Positions 48,135 through 55,922 of a stretch of DNA of 64,000 nucleotides are shown here, one piece after another (the first letter of the stretch is position 1; each line of letters starts with the position of its first letter). Source of the stretch: Streptomyces cylindrosporus (lineage in GTDB: Bacteria > Actinomycetota > Actinomycetes > Streptomycetales > Streptomycetaceae); the NCBI RefSeq assembly GCF_022698165.1, contig NZ_JALDAY010000010.1, positions 62,001 to 126,000 on the forward strand, written 5' to 3'. Below the pieces are notes generated by a model that was not told the origin of the DNA, did no database searches, and was given only the letters and a program-made list of their open reading frames with translations. Position numbers and translations under genes: made by a program.

Positions 48135-49606
48135 TTGGCCGCCTCCAGGTCCTTCAGTGCCTTGCGGGCCTCGCTCGCGCCCAGCGGTGAGAAGCCGGGG
48201 TTCAGCTTCAGCGCGGACCGCAGGGAGGCGCGGGCGTCCTCGGCGTGGCCGGTGGCGCGCTCGATCACACCGCGGTGGTAGAGGAACGTGGCGTTGCGGT
48301 AGCCGGTGGCCGTGGCCTGCTTCGCGTACGGGAGGGCCTCGGCGTCCTTGCCGTTGACGTGCAGCGCCCAGGCGAGGGCGTCCGCGGTGTGCACGGTGTG
48401 GCGGCGGGCCCACTCGGCGCGGGCGGCGCGCAGGGCGGAGGCCCTGTCCCCGTGGTCGGCCGCGGCGAGCGCGGTGTCGAGGTCGGCGTTGACGCCGTTG
48501 GCGCGGGCGAGCGCGGTCCAGGCGTCGACGAGGGCGTACTGGTCGCGGGCCTTGTCCTTGTCGCCGTCCTTGCCGCGGTCCTCGTACATCTCACCGAGTT
48601 CGACGAGGGGTTGGGGCAGCGGATAGCGGGCGACGACCTGCTCCATGCCCTTGAGTCCGGCGGCCTTGTCGCCGCTCGCGTACTGGGCGCGGGCGCGTCC
48701 CTCCAGGGCCGGGAGGTAGTTGTCGTCGGCGGCGAGGGCGCGGCCGTAGTAGGTGAGCGCGGTCTTGTAGTCGCCCTGGTTCCAGGCCAGCAGGCCGAGT
48801 TGGGCGGCCACGTAGGAGATGTCCCCGGGGGTACTGGAGGCCGACAGCGCCTGTTCGAGCACCCGCCGGGCCGTCTTCACGTCGCCGCGCAGCTCGTGCA
48901 CGTAGGCGTACCGGGTGAAGACGGGGATGCCGGGGCGCCGGGTGTCCGCGGTGTCGGCGGCCTTCGACGCGTCGGCGTAGCGGCCGAGTTCGACGAGGGC
49001 GTCGATGCGGGAGGAGAGGGCGTCCTGGCTGTAGGGGTTCTCCTTCAGCACCTGGTCCGCGTACTTCAGCGCGTCCTTGAAGTCGTGCCGGGCCGCGGCG
49101 AGGGCGGCCTGCCCGGTGACGGCCTGCTCGTTGCCGGCCTTGATGTCGAGGGACCGCTTCAGCGCCTTGTCGGCCTGCGGGTAGCGGGAGGGATCGCCCT
49201 TGGTGCGGGCCTGCTCGACGTACGCGAGCCCGAGGGTGGCCCAACTGCCGTAGTCCTTCGGCTGGGCCCGGAGCTGGGCCTGCAGCGCGGTGATGCTCGC
49301 GTCGATGTTCCCGCTGTTGAGGAGCGCGGGGGACATGGCACTGGGAGCGGCGGCGACGCTCGTACCACCGTGGTCCCGAAGCGCCCCGAAGGCGATGGAC
49401 CCGCCGGTGAGAGCGATGGCCAACAGCACGGCGGTACCGCCGAGTTGGACGGCCCGCAGCCGCTTCCCGGCCTCACCCACCCGACGAACGGCGGCGACCC
49501 GCTCGTCGTCGACGTCGGTCACCTCTTCGGAGGTACCCGCAGACTGCTCACTACCGTCCTCGGCACTCTCTTCGAAGCCTTCGGTGTCGTTGCTGCGCGG
49601 GCCCAT
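48131..49606 (-). CDS. Membrane-anchored TPR-repeat protein
   Basis: Protein of 491 residues. An acidic N-terminal tail is followed by one helix (GGTAVLLAIALTGGSIAFGAL, about 55-75), then an extracytoplasmic array of TPR units from about 105 to the end (for example LYHRGVIERATGHAEDARASL and LGLLAWNQGDYKTALTYYGRAL). The stop is shared with the NicO gene start, so the two are made together and probably interact; the TPR protein may assemble or regulate the metal transporter. Its start lies 132 bases after the DUF4331 stop. Confidence 0.85.
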   Translation of the reverse strand: MGPRSNDTEGFEESAEDGSEQSAGTSEEVTDVDDERVAAVRRVGEAGKRLRAVQLGGTAVLLAIALTGGSIAFGALRDHGGTSVAAAPSAMSPALLNSGNIDASITALQAQLRAQPKDYGSWATLGLAYVEQARTKGDPSRYPQADKALKRSLDIKAGNEQAVTGQAALAAARHDFKDALKYADQVLKENPYSQDALSSRIDALVELGRYADASKAADTADTRRPGIPVFTRYAYVHELRGDVKTARRVLEQALSASSTPGDISYVAAQLGLLAWNQGDYKTALTYYGRALAADDNYLPALEGRARAQYASGDKAAGLKGMEQVVARYPLPQPLVELGEMYEDRGKDGDKDKARDQYALVDAWTALARANGVNADLDTALAAADHGDRASALRAARAEWARRHTVHTADALAWALHVNGKDAEALPYAKQATATGYRNATFLYHRGVIERATGHAEDARASLRSALKLNPGFSPLGASEARKALKDLEAAK

Positions 49607-49646
49607 GCCCTCTCCTCGATCGGCTTGCTGTCAAAGAAGGTTGTGC

Positions 49647-49725
49647 GGCGCGGCCCGGCCGTGGGGGATGGGTACGGATCGGGCCGCGCCAGTCGATGGG
49701 GGCCGGGGAGTCAGGCCCCGGCCCC
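49647..49725 (-). terminator. Two hairpins between the DUF4331 and TPR genes
   Basis: Immediately after the DUF4331 stop on the minus strand a 10-base-pair stem (49699-49708 with 49716-49725, GGGGCCGGGG / CCCCGGCCCC) with a 7-base loop is seen, then an 11-base-pair stem (49647-49657 with 49680-49690). They probably terminate or attenuate transcription into the TPR-NicO pair. Confidence 0.7.
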
Positions 49726-49737
49726 GGTCCGAAGGGC

Positions 49738-51273
49738 CTAGTACACGCGGCTGCGCATCCGGCGCCACCACATCAGGCCCGCGCCGATCAGCGCGATACC
49801 GGCCGCACCGCCACCCGCGGAGGCGGCGATCAGACCCGTGTTGCTCATGCCGGTCGAGGAACCCGCCGGCTGCAGCGCGTCGCCCAGCTGGTTCTTGACG
49901 TCGCTGCCGCCGGAGACCCCCTTGGCGGTGGCACCGCGCGAACCGGCGGTCGGGTTGGCCAGGTACGGGAAGTACTTGCCGAAGCCCTTGTCGTTCTTGT
50001 CCACCGCGTCGCCCAGGTCGTTCTTGGAGCCGACCAGTTCGCCCTCCATGACCTGGAGCGCCTCGTCGATCACGTCGTCGGTGAGGCGACGGCCGTTCGG
50101 GAAGCCCTGGTTGTCACCGTCGAGGACGCCCAGCCGCTTGGGAGAGGCGGTCGGCTTGATGGACGTGTTCAGGCGCAGCTCCTCCGCCGGGGTCACCTTC
50201 GGCGGCTGGTTGAGGCCCTTGACGCCCTTGAGGAACACGTCGACGAGGTCGTTGCGCGGCTCCGACGGCGCCTTGATCTTGTAGATCGCCTCGATGAGCT
50301 TCGGCAGCTCCGGGTTGGTCACGTTCTTCAGGAACTGCGAGTCGTACCAGGGCGAGGACGCGTTGAACTTGTCCTTGTCCTTCAGCGGGTTGACGACCTC
50401 GTTGACCAGCGGGTTGCCGAGGCGCGAGACCTGCTCGTAGTAGCCCTGGGCGTTCTTGCGCTGCACGGTCGACCAGACGCCGATGACCGGCTGGTCCTTG
50501 GACTCCGTGAGCATGTCCGTGGGCAGCTGCAGGGCGATCGAGTTGACGTTGTAGCCCTTGAGGGTGTCCCGGCCGACCTCGGAGAGGTTCCCGCCGTACA
50601 GCAGGTCGAAGACGCGCAGGTCCGCGAAGAACGGGTCGTCGGCCTGGCCGGCGAAGGTCTGGCCGCCGTTCGACAGCTTGTAGATCGCCTGGTCGCGCAG
50701 CTTGCCGTAGTCGGGCATCGACGCCTTGCCGACGTCCGACGGCGCGACCGGGATGTCGTCGGCGAGCCTGGTCTTGGAGACGACCTTCTGGTTCTTCAGC
50801 TTGATCAGGTCGAGGTCGTACGTCTGCGTGATGTTCAGGTCGGGGTCGGTCAGGTTGTTGACCACGCCCGTGTTGTACAGGAACGACTTCTTGTTCTTCG
50901 TCTGCGTGGCGAAGGTGTAGCGGAGCAGCAACTCGCCCTGCGCGTCACCGTTGTTGTCGATGTGGATGTCGTACTGGGCGTCGTCCGCGAACTGGTAGAA
51001 GTTCGGACCGCCGGCCGGCTCCTCCATGGGGATGAAGTTGGCGATGAGCGTCGTCGTGTCCGGCTTGTCCGGGCTGACGAACGCGTACAGGTCCGTGTTG
51101 TCGTACTGGGGCTGCCCCGAGATCAGCGGGGCCTCCCGGTGGCTGGAGGCGGAGGCCGCCCCCGGTTCCAGCGTGGCCACACCGGCGGCCGCGAGCCCGC
51201 CGGCGGCCAGCGCACTGGCTATCAGGGTCGCGATGCTCCTGCGTCCCGAGCCGCTCCTGGAGATAGGTGTCAT
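49738..51273 (-). CDS. DUF4331 surface protein, predicted sigma-factor target
   Basis: Protein of 511 residues. The signal peptide is followed by ASSHREAPLISGQPQYDNTD, the diagnostic opening of DUF4331, and further family blocks NFYQFADDAQYDIHIDNNGD and YNVNSIALQLPTDML. A low-complexity segment and one C-terminal helix (IAASAGGGAAGIALIGAGLMWW) with a basic end RRMRSRVY anchor it in the membrane, leaving the domain outside. The start MTPISRSGS has GAGGAC upstream; an upstream in-frame ATG at 51351 lies inside the promoter. It is divergent from an ECF sigma gene and carries the same promoter motif. Function unknown. Confidence 0.85.
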   Translation of the reverse strand: MTPISRSGSGRRSIATLIASALAAGGLAAAGVATLEPGAASASSHREAPLISGQPQYDNTDLYAFVSPDKPDTTTLIANFIPMEEPAGGPNFYQFADDAQYDIHIDNNGDAQGELLLRYTFATQTKNKKSFLYNTGVVNNLTDPDLNITQTYDLDLIKLKNQKVVSKTRLADDIPVAPSDVGKASMPDYGKLRDQAIYKLSNGGQTFAGQADDPFFADLRVFDLLYGGNLSEVGRDTLKGYNVNSIALQLPTDMLTESKDQPVIGVWSTVQRKNAQGYYEQVSRLGNPLVNEVVNPLKDKDKFNASSPWYDSQFLKNVTNPELPKLIEAIYKIKAPSEPRNDLVDVFLKGVKGLNQPPKVTPAEELRLNTSIKPTASPKRLGVLDGDNQGFPNGRRLTDDVIDEALQVMEGELVGSKNDLGDAVDKNDKGFGKYFPYLANPTAGSRGATAKGVSGGSDVKNQLGDALQPAGSSTGMSNTGLIAASAGGGAAGIALIGAGLMWWRRMRSRVY

Positions 51274-51312
51274 GCCGTCCGTCCTCAGTCCCAACTTGCC
51301 TGACGAACGCTG

Positions 51313-51339
51313 ATTCGGAGCGGTCGGCAGGGTGGATTG
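51313..51339 (-). promoter_or_regulatory. ECF-type promoter of the DUF4331 gene
   Basis: On the minus strand CAATCC (51339-51334), 15 bases, CCGAAT (51318-51313). It matches the layout of mycobacterial SigK promoters (CCATCC ... CCGAAT) apart from slightly shorter spacing. The -10 lies 40 bases upstream of the start codon. Confidence 0.6.
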
Positions 51340-51446
51340 GTCGAATCCCAAACGTCTTTACGGCGAACTCGGAATCTTGTTTCAGCGCGGACGGCAATCT
51401 TGTCCGGTGGGCTGCGGACCCGCGTTTTCGGCGCTGTGATCCGTAC

Positions 51447-51473
51447 CCATCCAGAGGCGCGCTCGCTGCGAAT
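51447..51473 (+). promoter_or_regulatory. ECF-type autoregulated promoter of the sigma factor operon
   Basis: CCATCC (51447-51452), 15 bases, GCGAAT (51468-51473), the same motif and spacing as the divergent DUF4331 promoter. Transcription would begin near 51481, consistent with the GTG start at 51499 preceded by GGGAGG. Confidence 0.6.
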
Positions 51474-51498
51474 GCCTCGTGTGACAGGGAGGGGCCAC

Positions 51499-52071
51499 GT
51501 GCGGTCGGGGAAGAGGGGGATCGTGTTGGAGGCGGACGAACTTCTGGTGCTCGTCGCGGGCGGCGACCAGAAGGCATTCGAGGAGCTGTACGGCCTGGTG
51601 TCCGGTCCGGTGTTCGGACTGGTGCGCCGGGTCGTGCGGGACCCGGCGCAGTCGGAGGAGGTGGCTCAGGAAGTGCTGCTCGAACTCTGGCGGTCCGCCG
51701 CGCGGTTCGACCCCGGACGCGGCAGCGCGCTGTCCTGGATCCTCACCCTGGCCCACCGCCGTGCCGTCGACCGGGTCCGCAGCGCCCGCGCGGCCGGCGA
51801 ACGCGAGCAGCGCGAGGCCCGTCGGGCCGCCAACAACCCCGCCTTCGACCATGTCGCCGAGGAGGTCGAGGCCGGCCTGGAGCGGGAATGGGTGCGCCGC
51901 TGCCTGGACCGTCTCACCGCGCTGCAGCGCCAGTCCGTCACCCTCGCCTACTACGACGGGTACACGTACCGTGAAGTGGCCGACCGGCTCTCGCTGCCGC
52001 TGGGCACGGTCAAGACCCGTATGCGCGATGGACTCACCCAGCTGCGCAAATGCCTGGGAGGTGTCGCATGA
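51499..52071 (+). CDS. ECF RNA polymerase sigma factor (SigK-like)
   Basis: Extracytoplasmic-function sigma factor of about 190 residues. Sigma region 2 runs through AFEELYGLVSGPVFGLVRRVV and EEVAQEVLLELWRSAARFDPGRGS, with the region 2.4 promoter-recognition helix ALSWILTLAHRRAVDRVRSAR. Region 4 is LTALQRQSVTLAYYDGYTY and EVADRLSLPLGTVKTRMRDGL. GTG at 51499 is chosen because GGGAGG lies six bases upstream and the predicted promoter starts just before it; GTG at 51523 is an alternative. It is co-transcribed with an RskA-type anti-sigma gene, and the pair resembles SigK/RskA of mycobacteria. Confidence 0.88.
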   Translation: MRSGKRGIVLEADELLVLVAGGDQKAFEELYGLVSGPVFGLVRRVVRDPAQSEEVAQEVLLELWRSAARFDPGRGSALSWILTLAHRRAVDRVRSARAAGEREQREARRAANNPAFDHVAEEVEAGLEREWVRRCLDRLTALQRQSVTLAYYDGYTYREVADRLSLPLGTVKTRMRDGLTQLRKCLGGVA

Positions 52072-52886
52072 GTCTCTTCGGTCGAATGTTCCATCGCGAG
52101 GATCTGCACTCGCTCGCGGCGCCCTACGCGCTCGACGCCCTGGAAGCGGGGGAGCGGATCCGCTTCGAGAAGCATCTGAAGAGCTGTGACATGTGTGCCG
52201 CCGAGGCGCGCGCGCTGTCCGAGGACGCGGTGCGGCTCGCCTGGTCGACGGCGGCCCCGGCGCCGGCCGCGATGCGCGACCGGGTGCTGGCCGCCGTACG
52301 CGCGACTCCGCAGGAGCCGGGGCCGGTGCGGGAGCACACACCGCAGCTGCCGCCGCACGTCTGGGGCACGCAGCCGCCGCCGGCGCGCACCCGTGCGCCC
52401 CGCGAGCGCCGCCCCTTCTTCGTGCCGCTCGCCACGGCGACGGCCGCCGCGGCGCTCGTCGTGGCCTCCCTGTTCGCCGTACAGGCCAGGCAGACCCAGG
52501 ACAAGCTGGACGCCGCGCAGTCGCAGGCACGTGAGATCAACCACGTTCTCGCAGCTCCCGACGCACGCGCGACCATCGGCAAGGACGCCCAGGGCCGAAG
52601 TCTGGGCGTGATCGCCTCCGCTTCCGAGGGGCAGGCGATCGTCACCCTGAGCGGATACGGCGAACCGTCAGGCGGACGCGTGCACCAGCTCTGGCTCATG
52701 CGCCCCGGCGCGCAACCACGCTCCCTCGGGCTCTTCAAGGGCGGCGACACGCCCTTGGTCGCCACCGACCTCAACAAGTCGGCTACATCACTCGCTGTGA
52801 CCGTCGAGCCCGACGGAGGCTCACCGCAGCCCACCAGCCAGCCCATTGTCCAACTCGCCCTGAAATCGGTTGGATTCGGAGAGTGA
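52068..52886 (+). CDS. RskA-family membrane anti-sigma factor
   Basis: Anti-sigma factor of 272 residues whose ATG overlaps the sigma stop (ATGA). The cytoplasmic anti-sigma domain has FEKHLKSCDMCAAEARAL with the H-x3-C-x2-C zinc-type motif. A Pro-rich linker and one helix (FVPLATATAAAALVVASLFA, about 126-146) follow, then the extracytoplasmic RskA domain (VTLSGYGEPSGGRVHQLWL). Cleavage of such proteins by regulated proteolysis releases the sigma factor; the signal here is unknown. Confidence 0.9.
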   Translation: MSLFGRMFHREDLHSLAAPYALDALEAGERIRFEKHLKSCDMCAAEARALSEDAVRLAWSTAAPAPAAMRDRVLAAVRATPQEPGPVREHTPQLPPHVWGTQPPPARTRAPRERRPFFVPLATATAAAALVVASLFAVQARQTQDKLDAAQSQAREINHVLAAPDARATIGKDAQGRSLGVIASASEGQAIVTLSGYGEPSGGRVHQLWLMRPGAQPRSLGLFKGGDTPLVATDLNKSATSLAVTVEPDGGSPQPTSQPIVQLALKSVGFGE

Positions 52887-53012
52887 CGACGGAGGAGTCG
52901 TCAACACCCTTGCAGGGAAGGTGAATCCTGTGACCGCGATACACGAGTGCCCGGTTGGGGCGATAGGGTTACCCTGCCCGGGCCGGGTGGACTCGTACGG
53001 GTGGGGAGTGAC

Positions 53013-53279
53013 ATGGAACAGATAACACGTAGCAGGGCGAGGGTCCCTGCGATCACCTGCGGGAGCAGCGCGACCAGTTCGCGCCTCGACCGTCATCTCT
53101 CGGTGCTGGCGGGTCCCGCCGTGCCGCAGCAGAAGACGGCCGAGGCGACGTCACTGATGCGTGAGCTGACCGCGCGTGACACCACGCAGAACCGCAGCGA
53201 CAGGGGCGCGCGCATGCGTCGCGTCTCGCTCTTCGCGCCGCTGCGCCGGCTGACCCGTTCGCTGTTCGGCGGGCACTGA
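53013..53279 (+). CDS. Small basic protein of 88 residues, unknown
   Basis: Protein of 88 residues starting MEQITRSRARVPAITCG with GGGGAG seven bases upstream. It is Ser/Thr/Arg-rich, has no membrane helix, and ends in a basic amphipathic stretch (RVSLFAPLRRLTRSLFGGH) that could bind membrane or nucleic acid. It follows the anti-sigma gene by 126 bases with its own possible promoter (TAGGGT at 52972). A good terminator follows. No family is recognised, though codon use is typical of the genome, so it is probably real. Confidence 0.55.
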   Translation: MEQITRSRARVPAITCGSSATSSRLDRHLSVLAGPAVPQQKTAEATSLMRELTARDTTQNRSDRGARMRRVSLFAPLRRLTRSLFGGH

Positions 53280-53333
53280 GCCGTACCGGCGTTCCCGCGA
53301 CCGGTGCGGCCCCGCGCTCGCCCATGCCCTGGA

Positions 53334-53377
53334 GGGTGTCTTCGGTACGTTCCACCCGCTCGGTACCGAAGACACCC
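53334..53377. terminator. Bidirectional terminator upstream of the exporter operon end
   Basis: A perfect 15-base-pair stem (53334-53348 with 53363-53377, GGGTGTCTTCGGTAC / GTACCGAAGACACCC) with a 14-base loop lies between the small + strand gene and the permease stop. Confidence 0.85.
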
Positions 53378-53383
53378 CTGGGG

Positions 53384-54166
53384 TCACCGCTCCCCGCGCG
53401 CGTACCGCCGCACCGCCAGCGGCATGAACACCGCGATCAGCGCCACGCTCCACACCAGCGACCCGGCCACCGGATGCGTCACCGGCCAGGCGCCGTCCGC
53501 CGGCACCGGAGCGTTCCCGAACAGGTCCCGCAGGGCCGTCGTCACCGCGCTGATCGGATTCCACTCGGCGAGGGTCCGCAGCCAGCCCGCGAGCCCGTCC
53601 GTCGGGATGTAGGCGTTGGACAGCAGCGGCAGCACGAAGGTCGAGGCGCCCAGCTGCCCGGCCGCGTCCTCGCTGCGGGTCAGCAGCCCGAGGAAGATCC
53701 CGATCGACGTGCACGCGAACCGGAACAGCAGCAACAGCCCCACCGCGCCAGCCACTTCGAGGGCGCTGCCATGGATCCGCCACCCCACCGCGAGCCCCAC
53801 CAGCAGCAGCGGCACCGTCCCGATCGCCGTGACCACCAGATCGGCCACCCCCTGCCCGAGCGGCACGGCGGCCCGGCTCACCGGCATCGTGCGGAACCGG
53901 TCCATGACACCCCGGTGCGAGTCGGCCGCCGCCTGGAACATCCCGGTCATGATCCCGCCCGCGGCGGTCGCCACCAGCAGCCCCGGCACCAGGAACGAGC
54001 GGTACTCGCGGCCCGGCATCGCGAGGGCGCTGCCGAAGACGTAGCCGAAGAACAGCAGCATGTTGATCGGCATGACCTGGGTGAGGACCGCGAGCCCGGG
54101 GCTGTTGCGGACCCGCCGCAGCTGACGGCCCACCATCGCCATGCCGTCGTACGTCAACGTGCTCAT
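53384..54166 (-). CDS. ABC-2 type exporter permease (DrrB-like)
   Basis: Permease of 260 residues with six membrane segments (about 30-50, 60-82, 110-135, 140-165, 175-195, 230-250). The MPINMLLFFGYVFGSALAM and WNPISAVTTALRDLFGN motifs are typical of daunorubicin-type (DrrB) export permeases. The ATG overlaps the stop of the ATPase gene (4 bases). With DrrA it would pump out hydrophobic compounds and confer resistance. It is controlled by the adjacent TetR regulator. Confidence 0.87.
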   Translation of the reverse strand: MSTLTYDGMAMVGRQLRRVRNSPGLAVLTQVMPINMLLFFGYVFGSALAMPGREYRSFLVPGLLVATAAGGIMTGMFQAAADSHRGVMDRFRTMPVSRAAVPLGQGVADLVVTAIGTVPLLLVGLAVGWRIHGSALEVAGAVGLLLLFRFACTSIGIFLGLLTRSEDAAGQLGASTFVLPLLSNAYIPTDGLAGWLRTLAEWNPISAVTTALRDLFGNAPVPADGAWPVTHPVAGSLVWSVALIAVFMPLAVRRYARGER

Positions 54167-55128
54167 ACCGCGGGCTCCTTGTCGTCGGCATGCTCCGAAG
54201 AGCGGTCGGTCAGCCGGAGGAAGACGTCGTCCAGGGTCGGCGTGCGCAGGCTCGCGTCGAGCAACGGCACGCCCGCCGCGTCGAGTTCGCGCACCAGCCG
54301 CGGCAGGGTGAGCGTCGAGTCCCGGGTGACCGCGCCGACCGCGTGCCGCTCGTGGTCGAACGACGGCTGCGCGCCGGTGAGTTGACCGAGGACGCCAGCC
54401 GCCTTCGCCATCACGTCCGCATGGGCGACGACCACCTCGACGTAGGACCCGATCAGCGCCTTGAACTGGGCCGGTGACCCCGTGTGCGCCACCCGTCCCC
54501 GGTCCACCAGGGCTATGTCGTCGGCGAGTTGGTCGGCCTCCTCCAGGTACTGCGTGGTCAGCACCACCGTCGTCCCGTCGGCGGTGAGCTCACGCACCAC
54601 CTCCCAGATCAGCGTGCGGCTGGCCGGGTCGAGTCCCGTCGTCGGCTCGTCCAGGAACAGCACCTCGGGACGGCGGATCAGGCTCGCCGCGAGGTCCAGC
54701 CTGCGGCGCATCCCGCCCGAGTACGTCGACGCCTGCCGGTCGGCGGCCTCGGCGAGGCCGAACCGGTCGAGGAGCTCGCCGGCCCGCTCACCGGGCGCCC
54801 GGACCCGGTGCAGCCGGGCGAACAGCCGCAGGTTCTCCCGGCCGGTCAGGTCGCCGTCGACCGACGCGTACTGCCCGGTGACACCGATGCTGCGCCGTAC
54901 CGCCGCCGCCTCCCGCGCCAGATCGTGCCCCGCGATCCGCGCGGAGCCCGCGTCCGGCCGCAGCAGCGTGGTCAGCAGCCGCACCGCCGTGGTCTTGCCC
55001 GCCCCGTTCGGCCCGAGGACACCGCAGACGGTGCCCCGGGCGACCGCGAGATCCAGCCCGCGCACCGCGTGCACCTCACCGAACCTCTTCTCCAGACCCT
55101 CACTAAGTACAGCGTACGTAGTTGTCAT
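54163..55128 (-). CDS. ABC exporter ATP-binding protein (DrrA-like)
   Basis: ATPase of 321 residues. Walker A is LGPNGAGKTTAVRLL, the signature is YSGGMRRRLDLAASL, Walker B is VLFLDEPTTGLDP, and the switch is TTQYLEEADQLADDI. The C-terminal 90 residues match the DrrA-type domain (PTLDDVFLRLT end). The start ATG (MTTTYAVLSEG) lies inside the operator region, with the TetR gene divergent; a longer start at 55146 is possible. One of the two TetR operators overlaps codons 3-8. Confidence 0.9.
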   Translation of the reverse strand: MTTTYAVLSEGLEKRFGEVHAVRGLDLAVARGTVCGVLGPNGAGKTTAVRLLTTLLRPDAGSARIAGHDLAREAAAVRRSIGVTGQYASVDGDLTGRENLRLFARLHRVRAPGERAGELLDRFGLAEAADRQASTYSGGMRRRLDLAASLIRRPEVLFLDEPTTGLDPASRTLIWEVVRELTADGTTVVLTTQYLEEADQLADDIALVDRGRVAHTGSPAQFKALIGSYVEVVVAHADVMAKAAGVLGQLTGAQPSFDHERHAVGAVTRDSTLTLPRLVRELDAAGVPLLDASLRTPTLDDVFLRLTDRSSEHADDKEPAV

Positions 55129-55163
55129 GGGTCGACCATAGCGCACTACGTACGCTGTACGTA
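55104..55163. promoter_or_regulatory. Two TetR operators between the exporter and its regulator
   Basis: TACGTACGCTGTACGTA (55147-55163) is a perfect 7-3-7 palindrome. TAAGTACAGCGTACGTA (55104-55120) is the same palindrome with one mismatch, inside the first codons of the ATPase gene. The two overlap a 16-base perfect inverted repeat (55107-55122 with 55145-55160). They are 43 bases apart, centre to centre, and should bind the TetR protein encoded at 55192. Confidence 0.8.
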
Positions 55164-55191
55164 ACTAGGATGGTGGCCGAGGTGATGATCG

Positions 55192-55911
55192 ATGGCGGGC
55201 CGAGCGGCGGTACCCGAAGTGATCTGGGCGCGTCCCGAGCGGGCGGGCCGCGGGCCGAGGCCGGCGTACACCCGCGCCGACATCGCGGCGGCGGCGGTGA
55301 GACTCGCCGACGAGGGGGGCCTGGACGCGGTGTCGATGCGGCATGTCGCGGCCGAGCTGGGGTGCGGGACGATGTCCCTGTACAACTACGTCCCCCGTAA
55401 GGAGGACCTGTACGAGCTGATGGTGGACGCGGTCAGCGGCGAGCACGAGGAGTGGGAGCCGTCGGGGGACTGGCGGGCCGACATGCTGCGGGTGGCGCAC
55501 CAGACGCGGACACTGATGCACCGGCACCCCTGGCTGCCGCGGCTGATGTCACCGGTGTACGGGTTCAGCCCGAACGCGCTGCGCTACCTGGAGCACTGCC
55601 TGGCCTGTCTGGACCCGCTCCAGGACATGAAGTACGGCATGAAGATGCAGCTGATCGGGCTGCTCAACGGTGTCGTGACGATGTACGTGTCCAACGAGCT
55701 GGCCACGGCCGAACGGACCCGCAATCTGCCGTGGTCGGAGGAGCAGGAGAACGCGGTGCGGATGGCCTATCTGGGCGGTCAGATCGCCGGCGGGGCGTAT
55801 CCCAGGATGGCGGCGGCGTTCATGGAGGACCCGGGGCCGATCGACCTGGACGCGGTGTTCGACCTGGCGCTGGCACGGGTACTGGACGCCTTCGACCCCG
55901 CCAGGGCATAG
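55192..55911 (+). CDS. TetR-family repressor of the DrrAB-like exporter
   Basis: Regulator of 239 residues. The helix-turn-helix (about 27-72) reads YTRADIAAAAVRLADEGGLDAVSMRHVAAELGCG followed by TMSLYNYVPRKEDLYELM, with the recognition helix near residues 57-66. The C-terminal ligand domain is of the TetR_C_11 type (WLPRLMSPVYGFSPNALRYLE). It is divergent from the exporter operon and shares the intergenic operators with it, so it very likely represses both and is relieved by the exported compound. Confidence 0.9.
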   Translation: MAGRAAVPEVIWARPERAGRGPRPAYTRADIAAAAVRLADEGGLDAVSMRHVAAELGCGTMSLYNYVPRKEDLYELMVDAVSGEHEEWEPSGDWRADMLRVAHQTRTLMHRHPWLPRLMSPVYGFSPNALRYLEHCLACLDPLQDMKYGMKMQLIGLLNGVVTMYVSNELATAERTRNLPWSEEQENAVRMAYLGGQIAGGAYPRMAAAFMEDPGPIDLDAVFDLALARVLDAFDPARA

Positions 55912-55922
55912 GCCCTGGCGTC

